This document shows positions 22,028 to 32,345 of a stretch of DNA of 64,000 bases, piece after piece. This DNA comes from Fragilaria crotonensis (Eukaryota > Bacillariophyta > Fragilariophyceae > Fragilariales > Fragilariaceae), in NCBI GenBank assembly GCA_022925895.1, contig JAKSYS010000069.1, forward strand, positions 62,001 to 126,000, read 5' to 3'. Positions within the stretch are counted from its first letter, which is position 1; each line of letters begins with the position of its first letter. The notes under the pieces are model-generated. The model saw only the letters and a program-made list of their open reading frames with translations, did no database searches and was not told the origin of the DNA. A program made the position numbers and the translations under genes.

Positions 22028-24210
22028 AGGACCGACAAAATCAAGCTTCTCAGGGGGGAGATGGTGACGCTAGCACCAGAATCCCAAATCACAGAGAACG
22101 TCGACTCTGGTGACATCGCAGCTCTGAATCGACTTGGTGCCAATAAGGCGACGCGTTCGAGAAGAGTTGGAGCACCAATACGAGCCATGTGTGCATCCAC
22201 CGAGTTACGGTCGTATTCGGGGTCAGTAGGACGGTAATAGGCATCGTTGGCATCGACAGTATGAGGCTGACGGGAGGCTGGGCGATCAGGCACAACAGGT
22301 GCCGGTGAACGTCGGGGTTGCTGTCCATAAAATGGACGGCCGGCTGCCCGATTAACGGTCGGAGAGTTGGGATGTAAGTTCGGACGAACGCGATTACCGG
22401 ATTGACCATGTCTGACCGGGTTTCCTCCCCTCACGACGTACATCGGGAACTTGTTGTTGACGTTGCCAAGGTGACTCAAGCGTAGGATCGTAGTAGTTGA
22501 GTTTGCTGAGCAAACTGACTTCACGTTCCAAGGCGTGTACTCGAATTTGAATTTTGCGAATTTCGTCGCGAAGTCGTTGTTCCTCGACCGTTGGCGCTTG
22601 GTGTTTACGGACGTAGTGACCCATCGAGCGAAGATTGAGAGGGTACTTCCGATGAAGACCCTCCGTCTTAATGCTCTGATGAACGACACGAGGACGACGA
22701 CGGTTGCGGAGCAACTCGTGTCGATGACGACGATACTCGGTGCGAGACATCGCGTGTACCGCAGGGCCTTCGAGATTGGGCTGTGAGACAGCGCGAAGTT
22801 GACACCAACTGTAACTCGTTACTGCAACCCAGAAGAGCGGAGCAAGGAAGGCGGTGTAGTTGGCGGCGACAAACGACGGGAAGCGATCGACGAATGGAAG
22901 GATGCTTGTCGAAAGAGTGCGGAGCACGATCGCATAGTCGAATCGCCAGATCGGAAGGAGAATGGGTACGACGAAGGTGTCAACGAACCAGACAATCGGA
23001 CCAACCAAAGGGAGCATGGCGAGAAGGAAGACAACTTTGAAGAAGAATGGAAGGATGGAGAAGGCATACAACAAATCACTGATGTCTGGCATTCTCTGAG
23101 TTTCTGTGATCCACACCGATGGGTCTTGGACAAGAGAGAGCATGGCGGTGGAGCTTGCGGCAGGAGTGCCATTGGAAACGGTGTTTCGAGAGACGCCAGT
23201 GTGTGTTTCTGTCGAATGAGTGGTCGTCCACCTTTTGCAAGAAGCACACCAGTTGAACGTGTGGGTGTCCGTCTTCTTTGTAGTTGGAGCACCGGCAGCT
23301 GGTGGCGTGGAACGCCAACCAGGCTTGCGAGATGCACTGACATGTGCCTGACGATTGCTCTGATTGCGTTGGGAACGAGGATTGGAGCTTTGCTGCTTGT
23401 CAGGGCACTCGTTTGCCCAGTGTCCTGGCTTCCCGCATTTGTTGCAGTTGCCAGGTTTCTTAGTTGGGCTGCCGCCGACGCGGGGTTTGTTCTGCATCAA
23501 AGTGAGAACTTCCGCTCGGGTGATGGGAGCATTCACCTCGACGGCAAGATTTCCAAACGCAGGTGGCGGAGCCTTGGAATCACGAGCGTGCCTGGCCGGT
23601 GGCCATTCTTTGCGATCGAAAAGGGTACGGTACGTATCCTCGGCCTGAGTGCAAATATCCTTGTACGTGAGTCTGAGTGAGCTCATGTGATCATTCGCAG
23701 CGGTCTTCTCCTTAAAACCGATGTCAAGGAGAGCTTGTTCGAGCTTCTGCTTGGTCGCACGGAGTGGAAAGCGGAAGTCTTCGTTGCCCGATCCTCCAGC
23801 GAGGAGGAAAATCTTCATCATCGACAACGTCAAGTTGTGATCGTATTGGCCGGCGGTGGTGAGTTCGAGAGCATCCTTTCTGAACTGGGCGGCGAGCTGT
23901 TCCAAGTTTTCCCGGGGTACTGACTTGGAAGGCGTAGCTTGATCGACGACTTGAGGTCTTCGAATCTCTCGATAGAGGTCGATTGAATGGCCTTCAAGAA
24001 TTGAAGCCAGACAATCGGAAACGGATCTGATTCGTCAAGCTTCTCCGTGACCTTGTTACTGAGCAACGGTGTGAGCGACGCAAGTAGGTACGTGCGTGCT
24101 GCTTTGTCATTCGTCTTGTCGTACTTGTCATAGAGCTCGAGCTGTTTTTCAATCAACTGCTGAGCGGACTGGACCGTGTAACGGGCATGTGACTTAACGA
24201 CGTTCGTCAT
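22028..24210 (-). CDS. Copia gag and protease region
   Basis: Holds the capsid-like N-terminal part, a CCHC zinc knuckle (CNKCGKPGHWANEC) and, toward pol, the aspartic protease site (WDSGASVTI). Between knuckle and protease lies an unusual hydrophobic domain of several predicted membrane-length segments, then a basic and coiled-coil stretch. The region is spread over more than one frame; with pol the element shows about two to four breaks unless frameshifting is used. Confidence 0.85.
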
Positions 24211-24891
24211 CTTTCAGTATCGGTCGGATCGGGGATGTACGCGATACTGTCCATTCCGGTATCGACCAAATGATTCCAGACGGAGTTTTGGAAGGAGATT
24301 AAGTCGTCGGCGGGCTTGAAGAGAGTTGTCATCCCAGTGCGGCGATGATTGTAACCTTTCTGTGCCGCGGAGACAAAGACCGGACGGAGCTGGTTTGGTG
24401 ACGTGGATTCGGTTGGCGCGCTTGGATCGAGACCGGTCCAATCGGCTTTTTTCCTCCTGTCCAGGCGGACCAGGAGTCTTTAGAAAGTAGAATGACATCT
24501 CCCATGATTGGGTTGACTGGCTTGACAGCCACGTCAGCGGCACCGGCTTCAGATGAAGACATACTCGGAGGTAACGTTTCGATGATAGCGGTGACAAGTG
24601 CAAGGTCCTCGGCGAGATCTTCGAAAGAGCTGTCAGGTGCACTTGATAAAGGACTTGGTGGATCCGACAGCTTAACTGTGGATAGCTAGCTGGAAGCTAG
24701 ACTTTAAGCACCTTAGTTCTTGCTTGGAAAGCTTAACTGAAGGCGACTAGTACTAGCTGGAAACTAGTATAGTTGCAGTCCTTGTAGATCTAACTCACTG
24801 GAGCGGAGCTCTCTTCGTCTTGGCAGGTCCCGGGAGGAGTTGCCGCGAGGAAGCGTGTGATGGTTAGTCTAAATTGGGCAAAATAACCAGT

Positions 24892-25273
24892 TGGGAGACT
24901 CGTGAGCCGGAAGCTGCGAGTCTACTTTGTTAGGGTGAGGGTTTGTTCGGTTCAGTCTTCACAAATAGTAAATCCTAAACTTATAATCTAAAGTAGTAGA
25001 TCGATCTCATGCAATGATTCCAGACAGGGGTCGCTGTCCGTTTAGAGACGGTCGCGGAGTAGCAATTCAAGCGATGCGGAGCACCTTGATTGCTAAACCT
25101 CAATCGGCGTTAGAGACGACACTTTCTGTGCAATGGCCGTTGCAGCAGAGTAGATAGTGTGAAGGAGCAGGACAGTAGTCGTTGGAGCAGGACAGTAGTC
25201 GTGGAACGACTAGGCTGTAGGACAGTGACAGTCCAACAGTACAGTAGCCGGTTCCAGTAGACCGTCTGCCGCA
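24892..25273 (-). repeat. Copia 5' LTR (right copy)
   Basis: 382 bp with the same TG...CA ends as the left copy and about two mismatches to it. The first gene to its right, the SASA esterase, starts only 82 bases beyond it, so the LTR sits in that gene's promoter region. Confidence 0.93.
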
Positions 25274-25355
25274 ACTCATACCATTCCACACACACACTCG
25301 AATTGTTCTGTCCACAAACCTGTCCCATAACAAAATAAATTGTTCAAAATTGATC

Positions 25356-26504
25356 ATGGCGATTGCGATGACGATGAAGCCGCTCCTGCTCTTTACTCTT
25401 TTGTTGCTAAGCTCTCTATCGCATGTGGTAGTGGGAGCAAAGACACCACATTTCCTTTTTGCTGGACAAAGCAACATGATCGGGGCGTTCGACAACATGA
25501 TGACATACACTCGATTCAACAAGACCATGCAGATACTCTTGTCAAGTCAGAACGATTATACCATCTACTCAGACCTGCTCAATCACTTAGTCACAGCGCC
25601 TTCTGATCCAGCAACCCCAGCAACAGCGTATCAATATGAAGCAACCGAGTTGATCCGTTTGAAGCAAGAGGGATACATTACTCGTTCCTTACAACAGCCC
25701 CTATCCAATGTGACGTGCACATACTACAAGATGTTCAGCAATGTGGACTACCGTGTACCGAATCCGGGGGCGCTGGTGATGGCTGACGCCGTCCTCAATC
25801 CATATGGAAGGAGTGGTGAAACTTACGGACCTGAAATCATGTTTGGACATGTTCTGCACAAATCGAGTGCCACCGATGGTGCTCTTTTTAGAATAATCAA
25901 GATTGCCGCGGCTGGGAGTGCAATCAAGGCCCACTGGTCCAAGACTAACGGAAGCCTTTGGCCGGAAGTCGTTGAAGGTATCAATGACAGTCTTGACCCA
26001 GTGACCGAAGAATGGAAGGGCATTGTTTGGTTCCAGGGCGAAAATGATTCGTTCAATTATGTTCAAGCCCAGAACTATCTTACAGACCTCACGAAATTCA
26101 TTGCCGATTTGCGCCAAGCAATGTTCCAGACCAGCACTTCCAATTTCGCGCAGCCCTCGGATATTCCCGTCATCATTGTCGGATTGGGATGTTGGATTGC
26201 GAAGACCAGCGGTGCTACAGGAGCGACAGTGATGAACGCCCAGCGGACTTTTGTGCAAAATGCAAAGAATGCGGTTCTTGTGCCAACCAATGATTTGTCA
26301 TGTAACTCTCACTTCGATGAGGGTTCCATGCTCATTATTGGTGAACGTATCGCCAAGGCATACTTAACAAAGTTCTACTCGGTCCTGAAGAGCAGCAGTT
26401 CCACCAAGGCACCAACCTCTGGTCCAACCAAGAAGCCGACAGCCAAGCCAACCAAGATGCCAACAAGAAAGCCGACACGAAAGCCAACGCGAAGAAAAAA
26501 CTAG
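25356..26504 (+). CDS. Secreted SASA-type carbohydrate esterase, copy 2
   Basis: 382-aa paralog of the gene at 8438-9625. Signal peptide (MAIAMTMKPLLLFTLLLLSS, probable cut after VVVGA), then the SASA domain with FAGQSNM near the N-terminus and LSCNSHFDEGSM near the C-terminal end of the domain. The tail is a run of PTKKPTAKPTKMPTRKPT-like repeats, more basic than in copy 1. First true ATG is 25356. The copia LTR ends 82 bases upstream, so the original promoter was probably replaced or displaced. It converges with the LRR gene at 26797, and the same esterase-LRR junction is echoed by the relic at 16472-17015. Confidence 0.87.
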   Translation: MAIAMTMKPLLLFTLLLLSSLSHVVVGAKTPHFLFAGQSNMIGAFDNMMTYTRFNKTMQILLSSQNDYTIYSDLLNHLVTAPSDPATPATAYQYEATELIRLKQEGYITRSLQQPLSNVTCTYYKMFSNVDYRVPNPGALVMADAVLNPYGRSGETYGPEIMFGHVLHKSSATDGALFRIIKIAAAGSAIKAHWSKTNGSLWPEVVEGINDSLDPVTEEWKGIVWFQGENDSFNYVQAQNYLTDLTKFIADLRQAMFQTSTSNFAQPSDIPVIIVGLGCWIAKTSGATGATVMNAQRTFVQNAKNAVLVPTNDLSCNSHFDEGSMLIIGERIAKAYLTKFYSVLKSSSSTKAPTSGPTKKPTAKPTKMPTRKPTRKPTRRKN

Positions 26505-26796
26505 TCGGGAAAACAGAAAACACCCAAGGGCAGGAAGCTTGTAGCCTCGACATTGCTCGTTCACGCAAACATAGCACTGTATTTACCACCGGCCGGAACA
26601 TCTGCTAACTGTAAAGTTTCCTTATGCATTAGACGACCCGCAGCACTTCGTATACCTAATTCGCATGTAGAACGTCACACCAAGCACTTGACATTCCCTC
26701 CGCATTTGCAGCATCCATCCATCACGACCCTACATCAATCGAAGTCTTAAGCATGATGTTATGAAATGGGGTTTACGAATTGCCGTCTTCTTAAGT

Positions 26797-29700
26797 TTAC
26801 GTACAAGCAATGAAGAAATAATCAAAACAACAGCTGCATTCGATTTCACCGCAATCAATGAAGGGCGAGGTCACATGTGAGCACAGGGAGGACGGAATGC
26901 TCCCAGTTAAAGAGTTGTTGTAGACTGAAAAATACACCAGCTGAGAAAGGCCTTCAAGGAACATTGGAATACTACCAGTCAAGAGATTTCGAGTGAAAGC
27001 CAACCTAGCCAGCTGCGAAAGGTTGGACAATGAAGACGGAATGGTCCCAGTCAACTTATTGGCGGTGAACGCCAAATCTGTGAGGCGTGTGAGTTTTGAA
27101 ACTGACGACGGAATGCTCCCAGTTAATTTGTTGAAGGAGAAATCCAAATTGACGAGCTGCGTGAGGTCTGAAAACATAGACGGAATGCTCCCAGTCAAGT
27201 CGTTATAGGTGAAATTCAAAGAGGATAGTTGTGTGAGCCTGTAAAGCGACGACGGAATACTCCCAGTTAAATGATTGTTGTAGAAGTCCAAACGTGTCAG
27301 CTGCGTCAGGAGTCCGATCTCACTCGGAATTGTTGATCCACTCGTGGAATGCATGCCATTGTATGATGCAAATTCAAGGGTAGTACGGCACTCATCCAAA
27401 TTTGAAATCGAAAGAAAGTTACATGCAATTCTTTCTGCTGTTGTGGTCGAGGTAGGGGTGGAAATCGGGGCAACTGTTTGCGTTGGGCTGGTACAAGGCT
27501 TGTACGGAGAGTCACCTGATAGGCAACAATCGCATTCGATTTCACCACAATCAATGTAAACGAGAGCCATCTGCGAACAGATCGAAGCTGGAATGCTCCC
27601 AGTCAGTCTATTACTCGAGATATCCAACAAAGCCAGTCGGGTGAGGTTCGACATTGAGGAAGGAATAGACCCAGTTAATCGCTCGCCACGGAAAGACATG
27701 TACGCCATCTGCGTTAAGAGTCCAATCTCACTCGGAATTGTAGACCCACTTCCGTGAGCGTCGCCAACGGTATGTCCGACTGCATCTCGACAGTCAGACA
27801 AAGCAGTAAGCGAGAGAAAATTGCACCCAATTTGTTCCGGCGTCAAAGAAATGCTTGGTTCAAGAGTTGCGGATGTTGGCCGTAGCGTCGGACCCATGGT
27901 TGCAGCGTCTGTTGGATCAGGCGTGGGATCTGTGGTAGCATCTACTGTTGGTTCGGGAGTTCGAGGTGAGGGTGCTGGGGTAGCAGCTACAGTTGGCATT
28001 GGGGTCGGTGTGGACGTTGCAGCAATTGCTGGTTCGGGAGTGGCAGCTGTGGGTGTCGCAGTCAGAGCAACTGCTGGCCGCAAGGTGGGTGCCGCAGTCG
28101 GTGCGACTGCTGGCCGCAAGGTGGGTGTCGCAGTCGCAGCAATTGCTGGCTGCAAGGTGGGTGTCGCAGTCATAGCAACTGCTGGCTTATCTGTGACAGC
28201 GACGGGGATGGCAGTTGCGGCAACTGTGGGCTCAAATGTAGGGGCAGGCGTGTCAGGGGTTGGGGACCCCACGGGAAAGTTGTCTGATGCCTCCGATCCT
28301 GATCGATTTCGAGCTGAGAGCGCGAGTGGGACTGCAATGGCAATTATAAGAAGGCTGGCCAGCATGGCAAATAGGGCAAGAGAGGACGGTCGGCAGCACC
28401 AGTTCTTCGTCACATTGACATTATCGGCTGCATCCTTACGTGCGGAACTCCTTTGTTGCTCTTCGGCGTCCTGAAGGTAGTCATCACCTTCTCTGTCCTG
28501 ATTAGAATAATCTTGAGTATCGGGTTGCTCATGTGATCGGAGAGATTGTTCTTTGAATCCTGCCGGTTCCTCTCTCGGTGTCATCCAATCGGGCGAGCTT
28601 GAGTTGTAATAATCAGCGTCATCAGGCAGAATCCCATCCTTCGGCGTCTGGGTCTCCTGGACGTAATCATTCCTACCTGGAAAATCACGAGTGTTGGGTT
28701 GCTTTACTGATTGGAGAGATGGTTCCTTGAATCCTGCCGGTTCCTCCCTCGGTGTCATCCAATCGGGCGAGCTTGAGTTGTAATAGTCAGCGGCATCAGG
28801 CAGAATCCCATCCTTCGGCGTCTGGGTTTCCTGAAGGTAATCACTATTCGTACCTGGAAAATCACGAGTGTTGGGCTGCTGTACTGATTGGAGAGATGGT
28901 TCTTTGAATCCTGTCGGTTCCTCTCTTGGTGTCATCCAATCGGGCGAGCTTGAGTTGTAATAATCATCGGAGTCAGGCAGACTCTCATCATTCGGTGTCT
29001 GGGTCTCATGAAGGTAATCGTACCTTTCAGGAAAATCACGAGAGTTGGGTTGCTCTTGTGATTGGAGAGATGGTTCCTTGAATCCTGTCGGTTCCTCTCT
29101 CGGCGTCATCCAATCCGACGGTCTTGAGTTGTAATAATCGTCTGCATCCGGCAAGTCCCTATTCATTTGAGTCTGGTTCTCTTGGGTGTAATCATTCCTT
29201 TCACGAGAGTTGCGTTTCGCTCGTAATTTGAGAGCTGTTTCATCGAGCGCCGCCCGTGCCCTCCATGGCGTCATCCAATCCGGCGATCTTGACTTGTAAT
29301 TATCATTGTTATCAGGCAGGCCCCCATCCATCTGCTTCTGGGTCTCCTGAAGGAAATCGTCGCGTGCTTTGTCATGATCGGGATCATCACGAGTGTTGGC
29401 AGTTTCGTTCAATCCCTTCGATTCCGCTCCAGGTATCCAATCCGGCGAGCCTGAGTTGTAATAATCATCGGCATCAGGCATGCCACCATCCATTTGCGTC
29501 TGAATATCCTTAAGATATTCGTCCCTTTCTCGATCGTGATCGGGATCATCACGAGGAGTACTGGGCATTCTGAAGAATTTCGCTGCATCGGCGGCATTCG
29601 TTGTCTCGTTGGTTGGGAAAGGTGTCTCCTCCGCGAATGTAGTCCGTTCGTTCCTTCGTGTCATCCTATCCGGCGATCGTTTTGATTTGTAATACTCCTT

Positions 29701-30243
29701 CACATCTGGCAGCAATCCCACATCATCCATCTGCGTCTGAGTCTCCTGAAGGAAATCATCTCGGTCTTGATCATGATCAGGATCATCATGAGGGTTGGGT
29801 TCTGTGAAATAATTTCGTGTTTCAGAGACATTTGGTTTCTCCTTTGCTCGGAGAGCTGTTTCATCGAAAGCCGTCCGTTCCCTCCATGGTGTCATCCAAT
29901 TTGGCAATTTGGTCTTGTAATAATCATCGGCATTATCATTTTTTGAAGCCTTTGGATTCGATAGGTTCCTCTTGTCCTGTTGGAAAATGCTCGGTTTGGT
30001 TTTATTATCTTGTTTCCTGGAATTTCCCTCGTCCTCAAAGCCACTCAAATTCTGAGTAGGATCTGTCGTATCCGTTGTTTGGGAATTCAAATAATCATGA
30101 TTGGCATGCGCCACGTTGGCATCATTGGGGTTGGTCGTGTCCACCTGTGCTTCAACGTCCTCCAGAAACGGTTTGTAGGTTTCAATGGGTGGTGCTAATT
30201 GTTGCGTTTGGTGGAATTTGTTGTTTTTGGTAGATGCCGTCAT
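26797..30243 (-). CDS. Type II membrane protein with extracellular leucine-rich repeats
   Basis: 1148-aa single-exon protein of the diatom LRR receptor-like type. The N-terminal 600 residues are hydrophilic and carry about eight imperfect repeats with a DDYYNSSSPDWMTPREEP core. One membrane span follows (LALFAMLASLLIIAIAVPLAL, about 615-640). Next is a stalk of Ala/Thr/Pro repeats (TPTLRPAVAPTA-like) and two LRR blocks with plant-type LTGSIPSS repeats. Each block is capped by ...CNFLS... and closed by CGEIECxCC, probably disulfide-bonded. There is no signal peptide, so the N-terminus should be cytosolic and the LRRs outside. No kinase domain. The ligand is unknown. Confidence 0.85.
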   Translation of the reverse strand: MTASTKNNKFHQTQQLAPPIETYKPFLEDVEAQVDTTNPNDANVAHANHDYLNSQTTDTTDPTQNLSGFEDEGNSRKQDNKTKPSIFQQDKRNLSNPKASKNDNADDYYKTKLPNWMTPWRERTAFDETALRAKEKPNVSETRNYFTEPNPHDDPDHDQDRDDFLQETQTQMDDVGLLPDVKEYYKSKRSPDRMTRRNERTTFAEETPFPTNETTNAADAAKFFRMPSTPRDDPDHDRERDEYLKDIQTQMDGGMPDADDYYNSGSPDWIPGAESKGLNETANTRDDPDHDKARDDFLQETQKQMDGGLPDNNDNYKSRSPDWMTPWRARAALDETALKLRAKRNSRERNDYTQENQTQMNRDLPDADDYYNSRPSDWMTPREEPTGFKEPSLQSQEQPNSRDFPERYDYLHETQTPNDESLPDSDDYYNSSSPDWMTPREEPTGFKEPSLQSVQQPNTRDFPGTNSDYLQETQTPKDGILPDAADYYNSSSPDWMTPREEPAGFKEPSLQSVKQPNTRDFPGRNDYVQETQTPKDGILPDDADYYNSSSPDWMTPREEPAGFKEQSLRSHEQPDTQDYSNQDREGDDYLQDAEEQQRSSARKDAADNVNVTKNWCCRPSSLALFAMLASLLIIAIAVPLALSARNRSGSEASDNFPVGSPTPDTPAPTFEPTVAATAIPVAVTDKPAVAMTATPTLQPAIAATATPTLRPAVAPTAAPTLRPAVALTATPTAATPEPAIAATSTPTPMPTVAATPAPSPRTPEPTVDATTDPTPDPTDAATMGPTLRPTSATLEPSISLTPEQIGCNFLSLTALSDCRDAVGHTVGDAHGSGSTIPSEIGLLTQMAYMSFRGERLTGSIPSSMSNLTRLALLDISSNRLTGSIPASICSQMALVYIDCGEIECDCCLSGDSPYKPCTSPTQTVAPISTPTSTTTAERIACNFLSISNLDECRTTLEFASYNGMHSTSGSTIPSEIGLLTQLTRLDFYNNHLTGSIPSSLYRLTQLSSLNFTYNDLTGSIPSMFSDLTQLVNLDFSFNKLTGSIPSSVSKLTRLTDLAFTANKLTGTIPSSLSNLSQLARLAFTRNLLTGSIPMFLEGLSQLVYFSVYNNSLTGSIPSSLCSHVTSPFIDCGEIECSCCFDYFFIACT
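28440..29940 (-). repeat. Coding tandem repeats in the LRR protein N-terminus
   Basis: About eight imperfect units, roughly 130-180 bases each, encoding YYN-S-PDWMTP motifs. The three units nearest the membrane span (about 28550-29010) are the most alike, suggesting recent expansion there and decay toward the N-terminus. Confidence 0.75.
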
Positions 30244-30958
30244 GTTTCGTCACACTCAAAGGCAAAAACAATAGCTTGTCGTGGGTTGTTGCTTGCTTCT
30301 TTGCTTGAGATGAAATAGTAATTATAGTAGAGTGTTGATGGATGGGGTTTGCAACAAATTGGTTTGCTGTTGTAGTTTGATGTGTTTGTGTCGCTCCAAC
30401 GCGACATACATCGGAGGAATCCAATCCATTCTTGTGTCGAACTACTACTAGTAGTACTAGTTTAGTTCGTGGAACAATTGTACCCCCTCCAACAAGTGGG
30501 ATTAAAAAGTGATGGAAGCTCTTCTTGTTGCATCACTTTATAATCAACCTGGTATAATACCATAGCTACGACACTTCATTCTCTCACATAAGACGAAAAG
30601 AGAAGGTATTAACGTTTGCGAACTGTGAAAATGAAACAAGAAGGTCACAATTGATCTTCACAAGGAAAGTGTTGTGTGAGTGAGGTTTGATGAGTCTGGC
30701 GAGCGCAGACGAGTGGATTCGAGCTTTCTATCGGGAGGTCGGGAAGGCATGAGGCATGAGGCATGAGAAAGGTACAGTAATGCAACAGTACAGATACAGT
30801 CCTCTAGTACGGTAGAGTCTAAATACTACTACTAATACTACAGTAGCTAGTAGGAGTCTTGGAGTAGTCCTATATACTGTACTGCTACTACTGCAGTAGT
30901 AGCGTAGAAAAAAGGATACACAGTACACACTCCACAGTACGATCAGCATCATCGTGAC
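30244..30958. other. Divergent intergenic region, CTACTAGTA/GTAC-rich
   Basis: 715 bases between the LRR gene (minus) and the Zn2Cys6 gene (plus). Right part is dense in ACTACTACTAGT, CAGTAC and TACTGTACTG words. No coding region recognised. Confidence 0.5.
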
Positions 30959-32221
30959 ATGCAAGATACCACAAAATCTGAGAACATCACAACAACAAGA
31001 TCCAAACGGAACATGGCGTGCCGTAGTTGTCATATTTCCAAGATCAAGTGCTCCAAAACAAATCCTTGCGATCAATGTGTTCGCAAAGGAATCGAATGTA
31101 TTCCATACGACTCGCAACAAGGACGCAAGATAAGCTCGAGGAAGCGTATGGCATTGTCAACTCCAGATGGAGTCACCAGCAGTAGCAGTACAATCCATGA
31201 TGTTGACGAATCCGAGGCTTTTGTTCAAGGTCTCAAAGAAAATCTACTTGAAAATACAGTATGGAGTTCCGTGTCTGGAGAATTTGGACCGACACATTTT
31301 GGATTACATGTTCTTCTGAGACAGTGGATAGACTTCGCCATTACTAGGCGAAGTTTGGTATTGTTGGCCAAGGCATCGTCGTTGGCGAAAAAGACGGGAA
31401 TCTCCATGGATCAACTGCTGTGTGGAAGGGATTGGCCACCAGAATGGGGTTTTCCATCAACGGTTCATTATTCAATGAAATTTTTACCGGAACGACTACT
31501 TAGTCCACGGGATGAACAAGTTGTTGTGGGAGATCGGATGAGATTGACCGACATTGCTGAACCACTTCTTATTGCTACCTATTGTTCACGTCCGCCCAAC
31601 AACAACTCGAGTTCTTTCATCCAGCAATTCGATACTATTAGTTACCGCGACGATGACCACGACGATTATCATAATGAAGACGATGATAATGAGGATGATC
31701 TGCATCTGTACGATCGTTGGATAACAATCAAGGAGATGCATTCTGGCGTTGTTCAATTCTACACTTCACCGGCGTTTGAACGAGACGTGTGTTCTTGGGT
31801 TTCCATGCAAGAACGATGGCAGAGAAATCAGGGAAACGTCATGGAGTTATTCCTCCCCAGAAATGAAATGGAGTCCTACGCTCGTGGTTTGACCCACCAA
31901 ATATCCTTGCACACCCTTCCCAACAAACCTCCCTATCCCACAAGACTTCCTACAACAATGATCACATTGAAGACAGGGCAACCCGTGACTGTCGAATGTA
32001 TTCAATGTTTTCATGTAGAAAACATTGACACATCGCTCATGTTTTTGGAATTCATACGTGTGGATCCCATGATTTCCGAGTTTCCATCACCTGAACCTTT
32101 TTCATTGGAAAGCATAGCCACAATCGACGGGACAATTGCATTGGAGGATTGGCTTCAGGAAATAAATTCATTGGATTATTCCTCCCCAGCTCTGGAATGG
32201 AGTCAGATGGACGTGGTTTGA
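30959..32221 (+). CDS. Zn2Cys6 (fungal-type binuclear cluster) transcription factor
   Basis: 420-aa protein. Residues 21-47 form a canonical CX2CX6CX5CX2CX6C zinc cluster with the basic spacing of Gal4-type DNA-binding domains (ACRSCHISKIKC then NPCDQC). Such regulators are typical of fungi but also occur in stramenopiles. Residues 85-200 form an alpha-helical region of unknown role. An Asp/His-rich loop lies near 230-250. The C-terminal region may be a ligand-sensing domain (PAS-like length, not confirmed). No nuclear signal is certain, though basic residues flank the cluster. The last 15 or so residues are encoded inside a partial duplication, so the C-terminus looks altered. Confidence 0.8.
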   Translation: MQDTTKSENITTTRSKRNMACRSCHISKIKCSKTNPCDQCVRKGIECIPYDSQQGRKISSRKRMALSTPDGVTSSSSTIHDVDESEAFVQGLKENLLENTVWSSVSGEFGPTHFGLHVLLRQWIDFAITRRSLVLLAKASSLAKKTGISMDQLLCGRDWPPEWGFPSTVHYSMKFLPERLLSPRDEQVVVGDRMRLTDIAEPLLIATYCSRPPNNNSSSFIQQFDTISYRDDDHDDYHNEDDDNEDDLHLYDRWITIKEMHSGVVQFYTSPAFERDVCSWVSMQERWQRNQGNVMELFLPRNEMESYARGLTHQISLHTLPNKPPYPTRLPTTMITLKTGQPVTVECIQCFHVENIDTSLMFLEFIRVDPMISEFPSPEPFSLESIATIDGTIALEDWLQEINSLDYSSPALEWSQMDVV

Positions 32222-32345
32222 CACACCCTATGACTTTTGCGCATCCTATTCCTTTCCACCTGGGTTCCTACGACAATGATCGCATGGGAATACAGGACGT
32301 GCTCAAGTCGATCTTTTCAGAGTTTGCCTTTGACGTATCAGGTGC
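31842..32345. repeat. Diverged internal duplication at the 3' end of the Zn2Cys6 gene
   Basis: The segment at about 31846-32025 (TTATTCCTCCCCAG, AATGGAGTC, CGTGGTTTGAC, TACAACAATGATC) recurs at about 32174-32345 with the same order of landmarks. The second copy is in another frame and supplies the current stop codon. Confidence 0.65.

Larger units (their letters stand above)
17684..25273 (-). mobile_element. Ty1/copia LTR retrotransposon, diatom CoDi-like
   Basis: Element of about 7.6 kb read on the minus strand, bounded by 382-bp LTRs (TG...CA ends) that differ at about two positions by eye, so the insertion is young. Order in element direction: 5' LTR (right), leader, gag with a CCHC knuckle, protease, integrase, reverse transcriptase, RNase H, a purine-rich tract, 3' LTR (left). 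The integrase-before-RT order defines copia. Coding capacity is spread over more than one frame, so it is either slightly broken (about two to four breaks) or partly reliant on frameshifting. The five bases just outside the LTRs do not match each other. Confidence 0.93.

Noticed and set aside
27821-28474. 217-aa plus-strand frame rich in Gly/Ala/Val
   Set aside because: It is the antisense of the Thr/Pro/Ala stalk repeats of the LRR gene.
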